From: Mesorhizobium sp.
GTDB taxonomy: Bacteria; Pseudomonadota; Alphaproteobacteria; Rhizobiales; Rhizobiaceae
Reading direction: 5' to 3'
Length of the DNA stretch: 5,243 nt
Assembly: GCA_030698645.1 (NCBI GenBank)
Contig: JAUYMV010000376.1
Location: 1-5,243, forward strand
Shown here: positions 1 to 5,243 of the stretch, piece by piece
How the letters are laid out: each line of letters opens with the position of its first letter
Position numbering within the stretch: the stretch's first letter is position 1
Made by a program: the position numbers and the translations under genes
The notes under the pieces: generated by a model
Database searches by the model: none
What the model was told of the DNA's origin: nothing
What the model saw: only the letters and a program-made list of their open reading frames with translations

Positions 1-41
1 GCTACAGCGCGGTCGAGATCTGCAGTTCCCGCACGCCGTCC
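1..41. repeat. Left copy of a 41-bp direct repeat (remnant of the L,D-transpeptidase 3' end)
   Basis: Bases 1-41 match bases 3435-3475 in the same orientation at 40 of 41 positions; the one difference is C at 30 against T at 3464. On the minus strand this copy still encodes the transpeptidase tail, DGVRELQISTAL and a TAG stop at 4-2, with Arg in place of Gln. Similarity ends sharply after base 41: the next nine bases share nothing with the sequence after 3475. The repeat may continue past the left edge, so its true length is unknown. It is best read as a detached gene end left by integration or duplication, not a functional gene. Confidence 0.9.
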
Positions 42-130
42 CATCCTTCGATCGATCTCACACGGTCAAGAATTGGATCACTCGGCCTCCGACTTTCAGA
101 GAGCTTTCGCAGAACCTCATTTCGACGCCA
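2..130 (-). pseudogene. Open frame of 42 codons ending in the detached transpeptidase tail; probably not a gene
   Basis: Reading leftward from just after a TAA at 133-131, one frame stays open to the TAG at 4-2. The first 30 residues (around EVLRKLSESRRPSDPILDR) do not resemble the transpeptidase; the last 12 are its C-terminus. There is no ATG and no evident ribosome binding site, and the frame overlaps the end of gene C by 14 bp. It may be a junction product or the relic of another coding end to which the tail was joined. The stretch 42-116 holds nothing else I can name, and I see no convincing terminator for gene C there. Confidence 0.3.
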
Positions 131-572
131 TTATCTCGCACCGTCCCTCGACTCCGAACCTCAACTTGAACTTCTTTATGCCCCGTTGACAGGCCTCAAG
201 CGCGCGCTGCTCTGCCTGGCTCTTGCTTCCCGAGTTGTAATTGGCGCCGCAAACAGACGTTTCCCCCCGGTAGTGCATAGGTGTTGACGCATAGGCCGAA
301 TGGCCGGACGCGGCGATATATCTCTTGTGGTATTCTCGACAGTCGTTCTTCCCCCATTTGCCGAAAATCACCTTCCGCCGCACTTGACCCTCGCTGCCGG
401 CGAGACCGCCACGGGTCGCTGAGCTTCCCCCCGATCGAGACGGTCTCGATTGAGGGACCTGCTTCTTTTCGGTCAGATAGGACGCCCCGTGATTGGACTG
501 CGCAACGGATGGGGCCGGGGTTCCCAAAAGGGCGGCCGCAGCCACAATGAAGGCTAGATCACGGAAGTTCAT
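117..572 (-). CDS. Gene C: small exported four-cysteine protein of unknown function
   Basis: The product is 151 aa. I chose the ATG at 572 because a perfect GGAGG (585-581) sits eight bases upstream; a GTG at 587 would place that site inside the gene. Residues 1-24 form a Sec signal peptide: Arg4, a hydrophobic run rich in Ala, Leu and Val, and probable cleavage after SVA (24/25). Residues 26-66 are low-complexity, rich in Ser, Gly and Arg, and probably a flexible linker. The C-terminal part (about 75-151) carries four cysteines (78, 108, 128, 145), enough for two disulfides in the periplasm. It includes IAASGHSAYAST at 87-97 and an Ala/Glu-rich helix, QAEQRALEAC, at 119-128. The helix recalls small exported repeat domains of the DUF4189 type, but I cannot assign a family. 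It is last in the three-gene cluster, 34 bp after gene B. Confidence 0.8.
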   Translation of the reverse strand: MNFRDLAFIVAAAALLGTPAPSVAQSNHGASYLTEKKQVPQSRPSRSGGSSATRGGLAGSEGQVRRKVIFGKWGKNDCREYHKRYIAASGHSAYASTPMHYRGETSVCGANYNSGSKSQAEQRALEACQRGIKKFKLRFGVEGRCEIMASK

Positions 573-580
573 TTCATTCA

Positions 581-585
581 CCTCC
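581..585 (-). promoter_or_regulatory. Ribosome binding site of gene C (GGAGG)
   Basis: GGAGG on the minus strand is spaced eight bases from the ATG at 572. It decides that start against the GTG at 587-585, which overlaps the site. It lies in the 34-bp gap after the stop of gene B. Confidence 0.75.
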
Positions 586-606
586 ACGTTGGAATTGGAC
601 TTCGAC

Positions 607-1938
607 CTACTGGGCGGTCGGGATTCCGCTAACGTAGTTCGCCGAATACCGGCCGCTCCCGAGACTGATTATCGCCGCCCCCTGCTTCACGCCAAGGGAC
701 CATTCGCCGGAAATTTGGCGGCCGTCCGCATAGGTCACCACGCCATGACCACTTCTGCGCCCTGACTTCCAGCCTCCCGCATATTTATTGCCGTTGCTGT
801 AGTAGAAAATGCCCGAGCCATGACGCTCGCCATTGATCCATTCGCCACTGTATCGAGCGCTGTCCGGGTAGGTAATCTCACCCTTGCCATGGAACAGACC
901 GCTCTCGAATTGACCTTTATACACGCCACCTGCCGCGTAGCGCATTGTCCCGTTACCATGCATGCGATTGTTCTTGAACTCACCGGCAAAAAAATCTCCG
1001 TTCCGGTAGCGCAACTCTCCGAGCCCAGACCTCATCCCAAAGGAAAACGAGCCGGCGTAGATCCCCTCGTCGGAGTGCTCGACGCCGCTTCCGTTCTGCA
1101 GATCGTTATACCAGTCGCCCGAGTAAACAAGCTTTCCAGCTTCAAAGTATTCACCCTTCCCGCTGCGTCTTCCATTGGCCCAATCACCTTTGTACTCGTT
1201 TCCGGTCGGCCAGGTCATGACGCCTTTGCCATGCGGTCGACTGCCGAAGGCAACATGGCCCCGGTACCTCCGCCCGTCGTCAAACACGACCGTGGCTAGC
1301 GCCGGCGCCGGTCGCTGCACGGGGGCGATGATGGCCTGAGGGCGATCTTCGGTCGAAGGCTTCGTGACCGGCGTCGAAGGACTCGCGCGGTCGATGTCTT
1401 CGATCGTGTAATCGATCCCGGCTTCCTTGCCCGTCCTTGGCGTCAGCCACGTCATCGATTCCGGCGCGGCCTCGGTGACGTAGAACGACGTCTTCATCCC
1501 ATACCCGAGTTGCGCGATGTAATGCCCGACCGCCGCATTCGCGCTGACATTTGCCCTCTTGGTCTTGCCGTCGTAGGACTGGTGAAATCCGATCTTCGCT
1601 TTCGGATGCGCGGAGCGCGTGCGCCCGGCCAACCACAGCAACGCGCAGGCGGACGCGCATTCGCCACTCTCGACATGGGTCTTGAAGCCACCACGCTTGA
1701 CCAATAGCCCGATTGCGATGGCCTCGAACGTCAATCCGCCAGGCGATTTCAATCGAATAACCGCGTCGGAGGTCAGACCGGAGGCGAGGGACTGAAACTT
1801 GAAAGTATCGCCTTTTTCGAAGGGGCCGCGAATGGAAATGACGTCGTGATCTCGGGCCATGTCGGCGGCAAAGGCCTGGTTCGTCGCCAATGCGGCCGCG
1901 AGGAGCAGTGCGGCTGATCTGGTCGATCGGGGGATCAT
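607..1938 (-). CDS. Gene B: exported ClpP-fold (COG3904-like) domain fused to MORN repeats
   Basis: The product is 443 aa. The frame is open further upstream, but that stretch overlaps gene A; the ATG at 1938 has a proper ribosome binding site and starts a signal peptide (residues 1-24, ending QAFA before ADMARD). Residues 33-180 look like the ClpP/crotonase fold of COG3904-type periplasmic proteins. SPGG (65-68) matches the oxyanion region, Ser96 in GECASAC is the nucleophile position, and His119 in IGFHQ follows 23 residues later, close to the 25 between Ser97 and His122 of E. coli ClpP. The Asp expected near 160 is not evident (PESMTW there). A Pro-rich linker (about 185-215) leads to nine or ten MORN repeats of about 23 residues (225-440), pattern YxGxWxxGxxxGxGxxxYxxG, the last two degenerate. 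It may be a protease, a peptide-binding pseudoenzyme or a scaffold. It starts 16 bp after gene A. Confidence 0.85.
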   Translation of the reverse strand: MIPRSTRSAALLLAAALATNQAFAADMARDHDVISIRGPFEKGDTFKFQSLASGLTSDAVIRLKSPGGLTFEAIAIGLLVKRGGFKTHVESGECASACALLWLAGRTRSAHPKAKIGFHQSYDGKTKRANVSANAAVGHYIAQLGYGMKTSFYVTEAAPESMTWLTPRTGKEAGIDYTIEDIDRASPSTPVTKPSTEDRPQAIIAPVQRPAPALATVVFDDGRRYRGHVAFGSRPHGKGVMTWPTGNEYKGDWANGRRSGKGEYFEAGKLVYSGDWYNDLQNGSGVEHSDEGIYAGSFSFGMRSGLGELRYRNGDFFAGEFKNNRMHGNGTMRYAAGGVYKGQFESGLFHGKGEITYPDSARYSGEWINGERHGSGIFYYSNGNKYAGGWKSGRRSGHGVVTYADGRQISGEWSLGVKQGAAIISLGSGRYSANYVSGIPTAQ

Positions 1939-1946
1939 GCGAAACG

Positions 1947-1954
1947 CTCCATCC
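1947..1954 (-). promoter_or_regulatory. Ribosome binding site of gene B (GGATGGAG)
   Basis: GGATGGAG lies directly after the TGA of gene A (1957-1955), with its GGAG eight bases before the ATG at 1938. It supports that start over the longer open frame reaching back to 2145 and implies translation from a message shared with gene A. Confidence 0.7.
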
Positions 1955-3319
1955 TCAAAATCCACAGTCTTCCCTCGTTGCAATGACGTGAACCCACTGC
2001 CTGCCATTCCGTAGGCAACCATCTCGGAACACGCCCGCCATCCGCTTTTGCCCAGATTGATCAAAGTGTTCGCCATATCCGTTGGGGAGGCTGGAGGAGA
2101 ACGCACCCTGATAGCGACCGAAACCTTCGGCCGAATACACGCCATATCCTGACGCTTCGCCGTTTCGCCAATTGCCGCGCAGTACGCTGCCGTCCTTGAA
2201 AAAATAGGTGCCTCGTCCAGACATCAGGCCTTGTTCGAAGTTGCCTTCATATCTGTCCCCCGAGCGCGGGCTGCGGCCGTGCCAGCTGACCTTGCCCCAG
2301 CCTGCTGCTTTGCCGAAGAGCATGGCCCCTTCGTAGACCAAGGACGAAGCTTCACCCGCCACGATGAAGTCGGCCCGAGCAGTCCCAAATCCCGCTGCCT
2401 GCCCGTTTTCGCATTTGCCGCTCCAGGTCACCTTCAACCGGGCGGGCACGGTATACGCCCAGATCTGGCACTCGCTGCCCGAAACCGTCCACATCCTCGG
2501 CGTGGTGTCCGTATGTGAGCCCCTCAAATGTGCAAGGAATGTCGTCAGTTCGAGGCTCGCCATGTCGAGTTCGAAATCATTGGCATAGGAACGAAGTGCG
2601 GCGAGGGTCGCCTTTCCGGGCTTTCCGTCGGCCTTTCCGGTAGCGTATCCAATCTGGTTAAGCCGAGCCTGCAGAGACATGACCGTTTGCCTCGGCAGGG
2701 CCTTTATCTCACCTTCTAGCGCTTGCCAGCCGTTATGGCGTGGCGTCGTGCCGTCGCGCGCAGGCTGAATCGGCGTTTGTGCCTGGGGGATATGTATGCC
2801 CGGCAGTCGGTCCGCGGTCCTCTGCGGCATGGGAACGAGCGTGACGGATACTTCCCTGCCGTGTTCCCAGGTTCCTTCATACCGCTGCCCCTCGGCGGTT
2901 GTCAGGACGCCCCGCCCATGCCATTTGCCCATCCAGAATTCGCCCTCGAAACGATCACCTTCCGCTGTTACGAGCACGCCTTTCCCGTGCGGCACGCCAT
3001 TCGCAAAGTAACCTTCGTATCGGTCGCCTTGCCAATACTTCATCTCCCCCCGTCCGTTTGGCCTGCCGTCCCAAGTCTCGCCGCTGTAGATGTCGTTGCC
3101 TGCGCGATCGCCATCCTTGGTCTGGTCGCTTTGAACGCGCGTAGCCTGATATGCGGTGTCATCGTTCGTGATGGGTGGCTTTGATAAAAGCGCCACGCTT
3201 GCCGTGATCGCAATCGCAATGTTCGCAAGAACGATCAATGTCATCGGAAGCCGCCTTTGAAGCTCAAGACTAAGCAACGATGACTTCGTTTTCAAGTCCA
3301 TTAAATACTGCGAAAGCAC
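1955..3319 (-). CDS. Gene A: membrane-anchored MORN protein with a peptidoglycan-binding-like segment
   Basis: The product is 454 aa from a GTG at 3319 (AAGGG five bases upstream). Alternative starts are ATG at 3301 (no clear site) and ATG at 3244 (AGGCGG six bases upstream, 429 aa). I favour a longer form because it keeps QRRLP, the positive charge before a membrane segment at about 26-46. The rest should be periplasmic. MORN repeats occupy about 78-157 (three good, one partial). Residues 211-250 resemble a PG_binding_1 domain (LQARLNQIGYATGKADGKPG, then ATLAALRSY). After WTVSGSEC a second MORN block runs from 298 to 440, five repeats plus a degenerate one, starting with TWSGKCENGQAAGFG, a motif I recall from other alphaproteobacterial MORN proteins. 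Cysteines 284, 303, 435 and 452 could form disulfides. It is first of the cluster; a cell-wall-linked scaffold is a plausible guess. Confidence 0.85.
   Translation of the reverse strand: MLSQYLMDLKTKSSLLSLELQRRLPMTLIVLANIAIAITASVALLSKPPITNDDTAYQATRVQSDQTKDGDRAGNDIYSGETWDGRPNGRGEMKYWQGDRYEGYFANGVPHGKGVLVTAEGDRFEGEFWMGKWHGRGVLTTAEGQRYEGTWEHGREVSVTLVPMPQRTADRLPGIHIPQAQTPIQPARDGTTPRHNGWQALEGEIKALPRQTVMSLQARLNQIGYATGKADGKPGKATLAALRSYANDFELDMASLELTTFLAHLRGSHTDTTPRMWTVSGSECQIWAYTVPARLKVTWSGKCENGQAAGFGTARADFIVAGEASSLVYEGAMLFGKAAGWGKVSWHGRSPRSGDRYEGNFEQGLMSGRGTYFFKDGSVLRGNWRNGEASGYGVYSAEGFGRYQGAFSSSLPNGYGEHFDQSGQKRMAGVFRDGCLRNGRQWVHVIATREDCGF
3251..3256 (-). promoter_or_regulatory. Alternative ribosome binding site inside the 5' part of gene A
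   Basis: AGGCGG lies six bases before an in-frame ATG at 3244, giving a 429-residue product that begins MTLIVLANIAIAIT. It competes with the GTG at 3319 (AAGGG at 3329-3325). The short form would lack the Arg-Arg pair that normally sets membrane topology, so I rank it second. Confidence 0.35.
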
Positions 3320-3362
3320 TCGGGCCCTTGATGGTCCACTACGGCATCACGCCCGCTGACGG

Positions 3363-3386
3363 GTTGAATAGCGCAATGTATTCAAC
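3363..3386. repeat. 8-bp perfect inverted repeat ahead of gene A
   Basis: GTTGAATA (3363-3370) and TATTCAAC (3379-3386) are perfect inverted arms around an 8-base AT/GC-mixed spacer. The element lies 44-67 bp before the GTG of gene A and directly abuts the transpeptidase terminator. It could be an operator for a dimeric regulator, a weak RNA hairpin, or a recombination-related palindrome near the repeat boundary. No clear -35/-10 pair accompanies it. Confidence 0.5.
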
Positions 3387-3387
3387 G

Positions 3388-3415
3388 AAAAAGGCCGCCC
3401 TCGCGGACGGCCTTT
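3388..3415 (-). terminator. Intrinsic terminator of the L,D-transpeptidase gene
   Basis: On the minus strand, AAAGGCCGTCC and GGGCGGCCTTT form an 11-bp stem with one T-G wobble, closed by a GCGA (GNRA) tetraloop. A run of five T follows (3392-3388). It starts about 20 bp past the transpeptidase stop. It should separate that gene from gene A, so gene A needs its own promoter or readthrough. The plus-strand T run is only three bases, so it is weaker that way. Confidence 0.85.
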
Positions 3416-3434
3416 CATCGTGATTGCTGACGCC

Positions 3435-3475
3435 GCTACAGCGCGGTCGAGATCTGCAGTTCCTGCACGCCGTCC
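3435..3475. repeat. Right copy of the 41-bp direct repeat, inside the transpeptidase gene
   Basis: This copy covers the last 12 codons and stop of the transpeptidase gene plus one base, and matches 1-41 with one mismatch (3464). Within it TGCAG (3455-3459) and CTGCA (3463-3467) form a perfect 5-bp inverted repeat around TTC; the left copy breaks this with its one substitution. Because the gene is intact here, this copy is the end that was kept or restored. Confidence 0.9.
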
Positions 3476-4698
3476 AGGGCGTAGATGTCGTCGCGGAAGT
3501 GGACGACGCCGTCGCCGGTCGACCAGGCGGAGATGTAGGTGAAGTAGACCGGCACCGGGTTGGAAAGCGCCACCGGCGTGTTCTCGCCGCTGCGGATCGT
3601 GTCCTCGAAGCGCTGGCGGTTCCAGCCGTCGGTGTCGCGCAGCAGCCAGGTGACCAGGTCGCGCACGTTCTGCACACGCACGCAGCCCGACGAATCGAAG
3701 CGCATCAGCTTGGAAAACAGGCTCTGCTGCGGCGTGTCGTGCATGTAGACGCCGTCCGGGCTCGGGAAGTTGATCTTGACCGAGGCCATGGCGTTGATCT
3801 TGCCCGGGTCCTGGCGGAAGCGGAATTTCGCCGCGTCCTCGGTCGACCAGTCGATGGTCAGCGGATCGATCTCGCTGCCGTTGGGGCCGAGGATGCGGAT
3901 GTTGTTTTTCGTCAGGTATTCCGGGTCCTTGCGCATGACGGGGATGATGTCCTTGCGGACGATCGATTCCGGCGCGTTCCAGTAAGGATTGACGATGACC
4001 TCGTTGATCCTCGAATTGACCAGCGGAGTCTGGCGGTCGATCTTGCCGACGATGGCCGTGTGGCGCGAGACGACGCGGTTGCCTTCGACCGCCTCGATCT
4101 GGGCGGCCGGAATGTTGACCAAGACGTAGCGGCCGCCGCTGGCGATGGTGCCGATCATCTGGTTCAGCCTTCCGAGATTGGTCTCGAGCTGCCCAAGGCG
4201 CGTCTGCGCCGAAATGTTGAGCGCGGCGTAGGTGAACCTGCCGGTGACGCCGTCGGACGGCAGGCCGTGGCGCACCTGGAACCGCTTCAGCGCCGCGTCG
4301 ACATAGGAATCGAAGGCCGGCGACATGCCGGCGCGCGGCGACAGGTCGCCAGACACCATCAGGCGCCTGCGCAGCGCTTCGACGTCCGGATCGATGACGC
4401 CGAGCTTGAGCTTCTTGGTCGCCGGCACGTCCTGCCAGCCGCCCTGCGCGACGATTGCCGAATAGTCGCCGATCGCCTGCTGCACATAGGCCACCGTCTC
4501 GGCGCTGAAGATCGGCCGGTGCGACGAAATCTTGCCGCCCCCGGTCGAGGCGCGCGCGTCGAACTGGTCGTCCCAGTTGCCGCGCCGCGACGATTCGAGG
4601 ATGTCCTGGATGACGTCCTGCGCGAACGCGCCGCCGGCGATCGTGGACGCCGCCAATGCGCCGATGCCGGTAAGGAAGAAGCGACGGTTTGTATTCAT
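3436..4698 (-). CDS. L,D-transpeptidase of the YcbB/LdtD type (YkuD domain), Tat-exported
   Basis: The product is 420 aa. L,D-transpeptidases make 3-3 crosslinks between meso-diaminopimelate residues of peptidoglycan, or attach proteins to it, in the periplasm. The ATG at 4698 starts a twin-arginine signal (NRRFFLTG at 4-11, hydrophobic run, GGAFA ending at 26); the longer open frame to 4842 adds only an Arg/Cys-rich tail with no signal character. A PG_binding_1 domain spans about 98-163 (DVEALRRRL, ALKRFQVRHGLPSDGVTG). The YkuD domain (about 190-350) has His320 in YMHDTP and the catalytic motif SSGCVRV, with nucleophile Cys339. The tail VPVYFTYISAW (382-392), then FRDDIYALDG, is typical of the YcbB group. 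At 420 aa it is shorter than E. coli LdtD (about 615). Its ribosome binding site is weak (AGGA, about 13 bases away). Its last codons form the right repeat copy. Confidence 0.95.
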   Translation of the reverse strand: MNTNRRFFLTGIGALAASTIAGGAFAQDVIQDILESSRRGNWDDQFDARASTGGGKISSHRPIFSAETVAYVQQAIGDYSAIVAQGGWQDVPATKKLKLGVIDPDVEALRRRLMVSGDLSPRAGMSPAFDSYVDAALKRFQVRHGLPSDGVTGRFTYAALNISAQTRLGQLETNLGRLNQMIGTIASGGRYVLVNIPAAQIEAVEGNRVVSRHTAIVGKIDRQTPLVNSRINEVIVNPYWNAPESIVRKDIIPVMRKDPEYLTKNNIRILGPNGSEIDPLTIDWSTEDAAKFRFRQDPGKINAMASVKINFPSPDGVYMHDTPQQSLFSKLMRFDSSGCVRVQNVRDLVTWLLRDTDGWNRQRFEDTIRSGENTPVALSNPVPVYFTYISAWSTGDGVVHFRDDIYALDGVQELQISTAL

Positions 4699-5012
4699 GA
4701 TGCCAACCAATTCCTGCTCGCCGCGACGGCGTTCCAAGTCCAGGGACGCTAGGCAGCCATCGTTAACATTTCGCCAACCATGACCGGCCCGATCCGAACG
4801 ATGCCTGGGCAACCGTCCCGGACACACGCAAACGCGCCGCATCCCACTTCGTTGCCTCGGATTTCACGGGATTATGGCGGCAGAGTGGCTTAGCCAACAC
4901 ACGATGGCGTGAGGAATGCCCAAAAAACACCTCCCCCAGGCGCCTGGCTTCCGATGTGGCGCCGGTTCGGCGCGCCTCGCAGGAACTGCAGTGGCGCGGC
5001 TGAGCCGTCGAC
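4699..5012. other. Gene-free stretch upstream of the L,D-transpeptidase
   Basis: No gene is supported here. It holds a GC-rich hairpin, GCGCCG-GTT-CGGCGC (4959-4973), and a perfect 12-bp palindrome, CCAGGCGCCTGG (4936-4947). On the minus strand a run of six T (4927-4922) follows. These lie past the stop of the partial gene and may together act as its terminator, but the stem-to-T spacing (31 bases from the hairpin) is not canonical. A possible promoter lies at 4871-4897. GTTAAC, a 6-bp palindrome, occurs at about 4762-4767. Confidence 0.6.
4871..4897 (-). promoter_or_regulatory. Possible sigma-70 type promoter for the L,D-transpeptidase
   Basis: On the minus strand TTGGCT (4897-4892) and CATAAT (4876-4871) are separated by 15 bases, slightly short of the usual 16-18. 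The -10 box is the best in the region. It would leave an untranslated leader of roughly 165 bases before the ATG at 4698. The call is tentative. Confidence 0.35.
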
Positions 5013-5243
5013 CTATTTGGCGGAGGGGCAGCGCTTCAAGACCCTGAGTGGCGGGAAGCTCGCCACCTTTCGGTCGTCCAACTGGAGCAGAAGCTCGCTT
5101 CTGGAGTAGGTGCCGCTGTCGTCGGCCTTGGCGCAGGTCAGTCTGAGGACTACGCCGTAGACGTTATCCAGCGCGGTCACCGAATCCACACCGCACTGGC
5201 GTTCCCAGTATTCGGCGACGGAATCGGAATAGGTGGCAATCGT
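5013..5243 (-). CDS. C-terminal part of an unrecognised protein (5' end outside the window)
   Basis: From the right edge one minus-strand frame is open for 76 codons to a TAG at 5015-5013. No start codon is needed because the gene continues beyond 5243. Its G/C-rich third positions match the transpeptidase gene, supporting real coding. The visible residues include YSDSVAEYWERQCGVDSV, LRLTCAKADDSGTYSRSEL and a basic end, VLKRCPSAK. Three cysteines (visible residues 17, 37, 72) suggest an exported, disulfide-bonded protein, but the N-terminus is not seen. I do not recognise the family. It precedes the transpeptidase by 314 bp, so co-transcription is not implied. Confidence 0.75.
   Translation of the reverse strand, partial: TIATYSDSVAEYWERQCGVDSVTALDNVYGVVLRLTCAKADDSGTYSRSELLLQLDDRKVASFPPLRVLKRCPSAK

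Larger units (their letters stand above)
42..3434. mobile_element. Putative integrated cassette bounded by direct repeats (three MORN/envelope genes)
   Basis: About 3.4 kb lies between the two copies of the 41-bp repeat. It holds genes A, B and C, all reading leftward, plus a terminator and an inverted repeat at its right edge. Codon third positions in the cluster are mixed (CTT, TTG, AAA, ATT, TCA and GAT are common), whereas the adjacent transpeptidase uses mostly G or C. Integration at the 3' end of a gene with restoration of that end is known for genomic islands that use tyrosine recombinases. No recombinase or transposase lies in the window, so this is inference from the repeat and the composition. 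A duplication by homologous recombination is an alternative. Confidence 0.4.

Noticed and set aside
640..1270. Tandem DNA repeat suggested by the MORN array
   Set aside because: The periodicity of about 69 bases is clear at protein level only; the bases have diverged, so there is no nucleotide satellite or CRISPR-like array.
820..1299. Plus-strand open frame of 159 codons
   Set aside because: It lies entirely opposite the MORN repeats of gene B and shows no recognisable protein feature.
1939..2145. 69-residue N-terminal extension of gene B
   Set aside because: It overlaps the end of gene A in another frame, lacks a signal peptide, and the ATG at 1938 has a good ribosome binding site and starts a clear signal peptide.
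3363..3386. TTGAAT and TATTCA read as a -35/-10 promoter for gene A
   Set aside because: The two hexamers are only nine bases apart, far too close; they are simply the arms of the inverted repeat.
42..3434. Insertion sequence or transposon
   Set aside because: No transposase is encoded, there are no terminal inverted repeats, and a 41-bp direct repeat of a gene end is far longer than usual target duplications.
3424..4752. Plus-strand open frame of 442 codons opposite the L,D-transpeptidase
   Set aside because: It is the antisense shadow of a high-GC gene: composition rich in Arg, Asp, Val and Ala, no domain, and the opposite strand encodes a clear YkuD protein.
4699..4842. 48-residue N-terminal extension of the L,D-transpeptidase
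   Set aside because: Its Arg/Cys-rich sequence has no signal character and would bury the Tat motif that begins right after the ATG at 4698.
4936..4973. Canonical intrinsic terminator for the right-hand partial gene
   Set aside because: The hairpin is 31 bases from the T run and the nearer palindrome leaves only a four-base-pair stem around a loop, so it is reported only as part of the intergenic stretch.

Overview
The window looks like chromosomal DNA of a Rhizobiales alphaproteobacterium, probably Mesorhizobium-like. That call rests on a Tat-exported YcbB-type L,D-transpeptidase with strong G/C preference at third codon positions, and on periplasmic MORN and ClpP-like proteins of a kind I associate with that order. 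It is inferred from protein character only. Every gene I can support is on the minus strand, so transcription runs from right to left.

Right part (about 3436-5243): the C-terminal 76 codons of an unrecognised protein enter from beyond the right edge and stop at 5013. A gene-free stretch of 314 bp follows (4699-5012), with a possible promoter and two GC-rich palindromes. Then comes a complete L,D-transpeptidase gene (3436-4698: Tat signal, peptidoglycan-binding domain, YkuD catalytic domain). A strong intrinsic terminator lies just past its stop (3388-3415).

Left part (42-3434): a tight three-gene cluster reads in the same direction. Gene A (1955-3319) is a membrane-anchored MORN protein with a peptidoglycan-binding-like segment between two MORN blocks. 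Gene B (607-1938) is an exported ClpP-fold (COG3904-like) domain followed by nine or ten MORN repeats. Gene C (117-572) is a small exported four-cysteine protein. Gaps of 16 and 34 bp, each with a good Shine-Dalgarno, suggest one operon. All three products should act at or outside the inner membrane, so an envelope role is the natural inference, but no function is demonstrated.

The most unusual signal is at the edges of this cluster. Bases 1-41 repeat bases 3435-3475, the last 12 codons plus stop of the L,D-transpeptidase gene, in the same orientation with one mismatch, and identity ends abruptly at base 41. The three-gene cluster, whose codon use is visibly less G/C-biased than the transpeptidase's, is therefore bracketed by a direct repeat of a gene's 3' end. 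That is the footprint expected of a cassette integrated at the 3' end of a coding gene with the end restored, or of a recombination duplication. No integrase or transposase is visible in the window.
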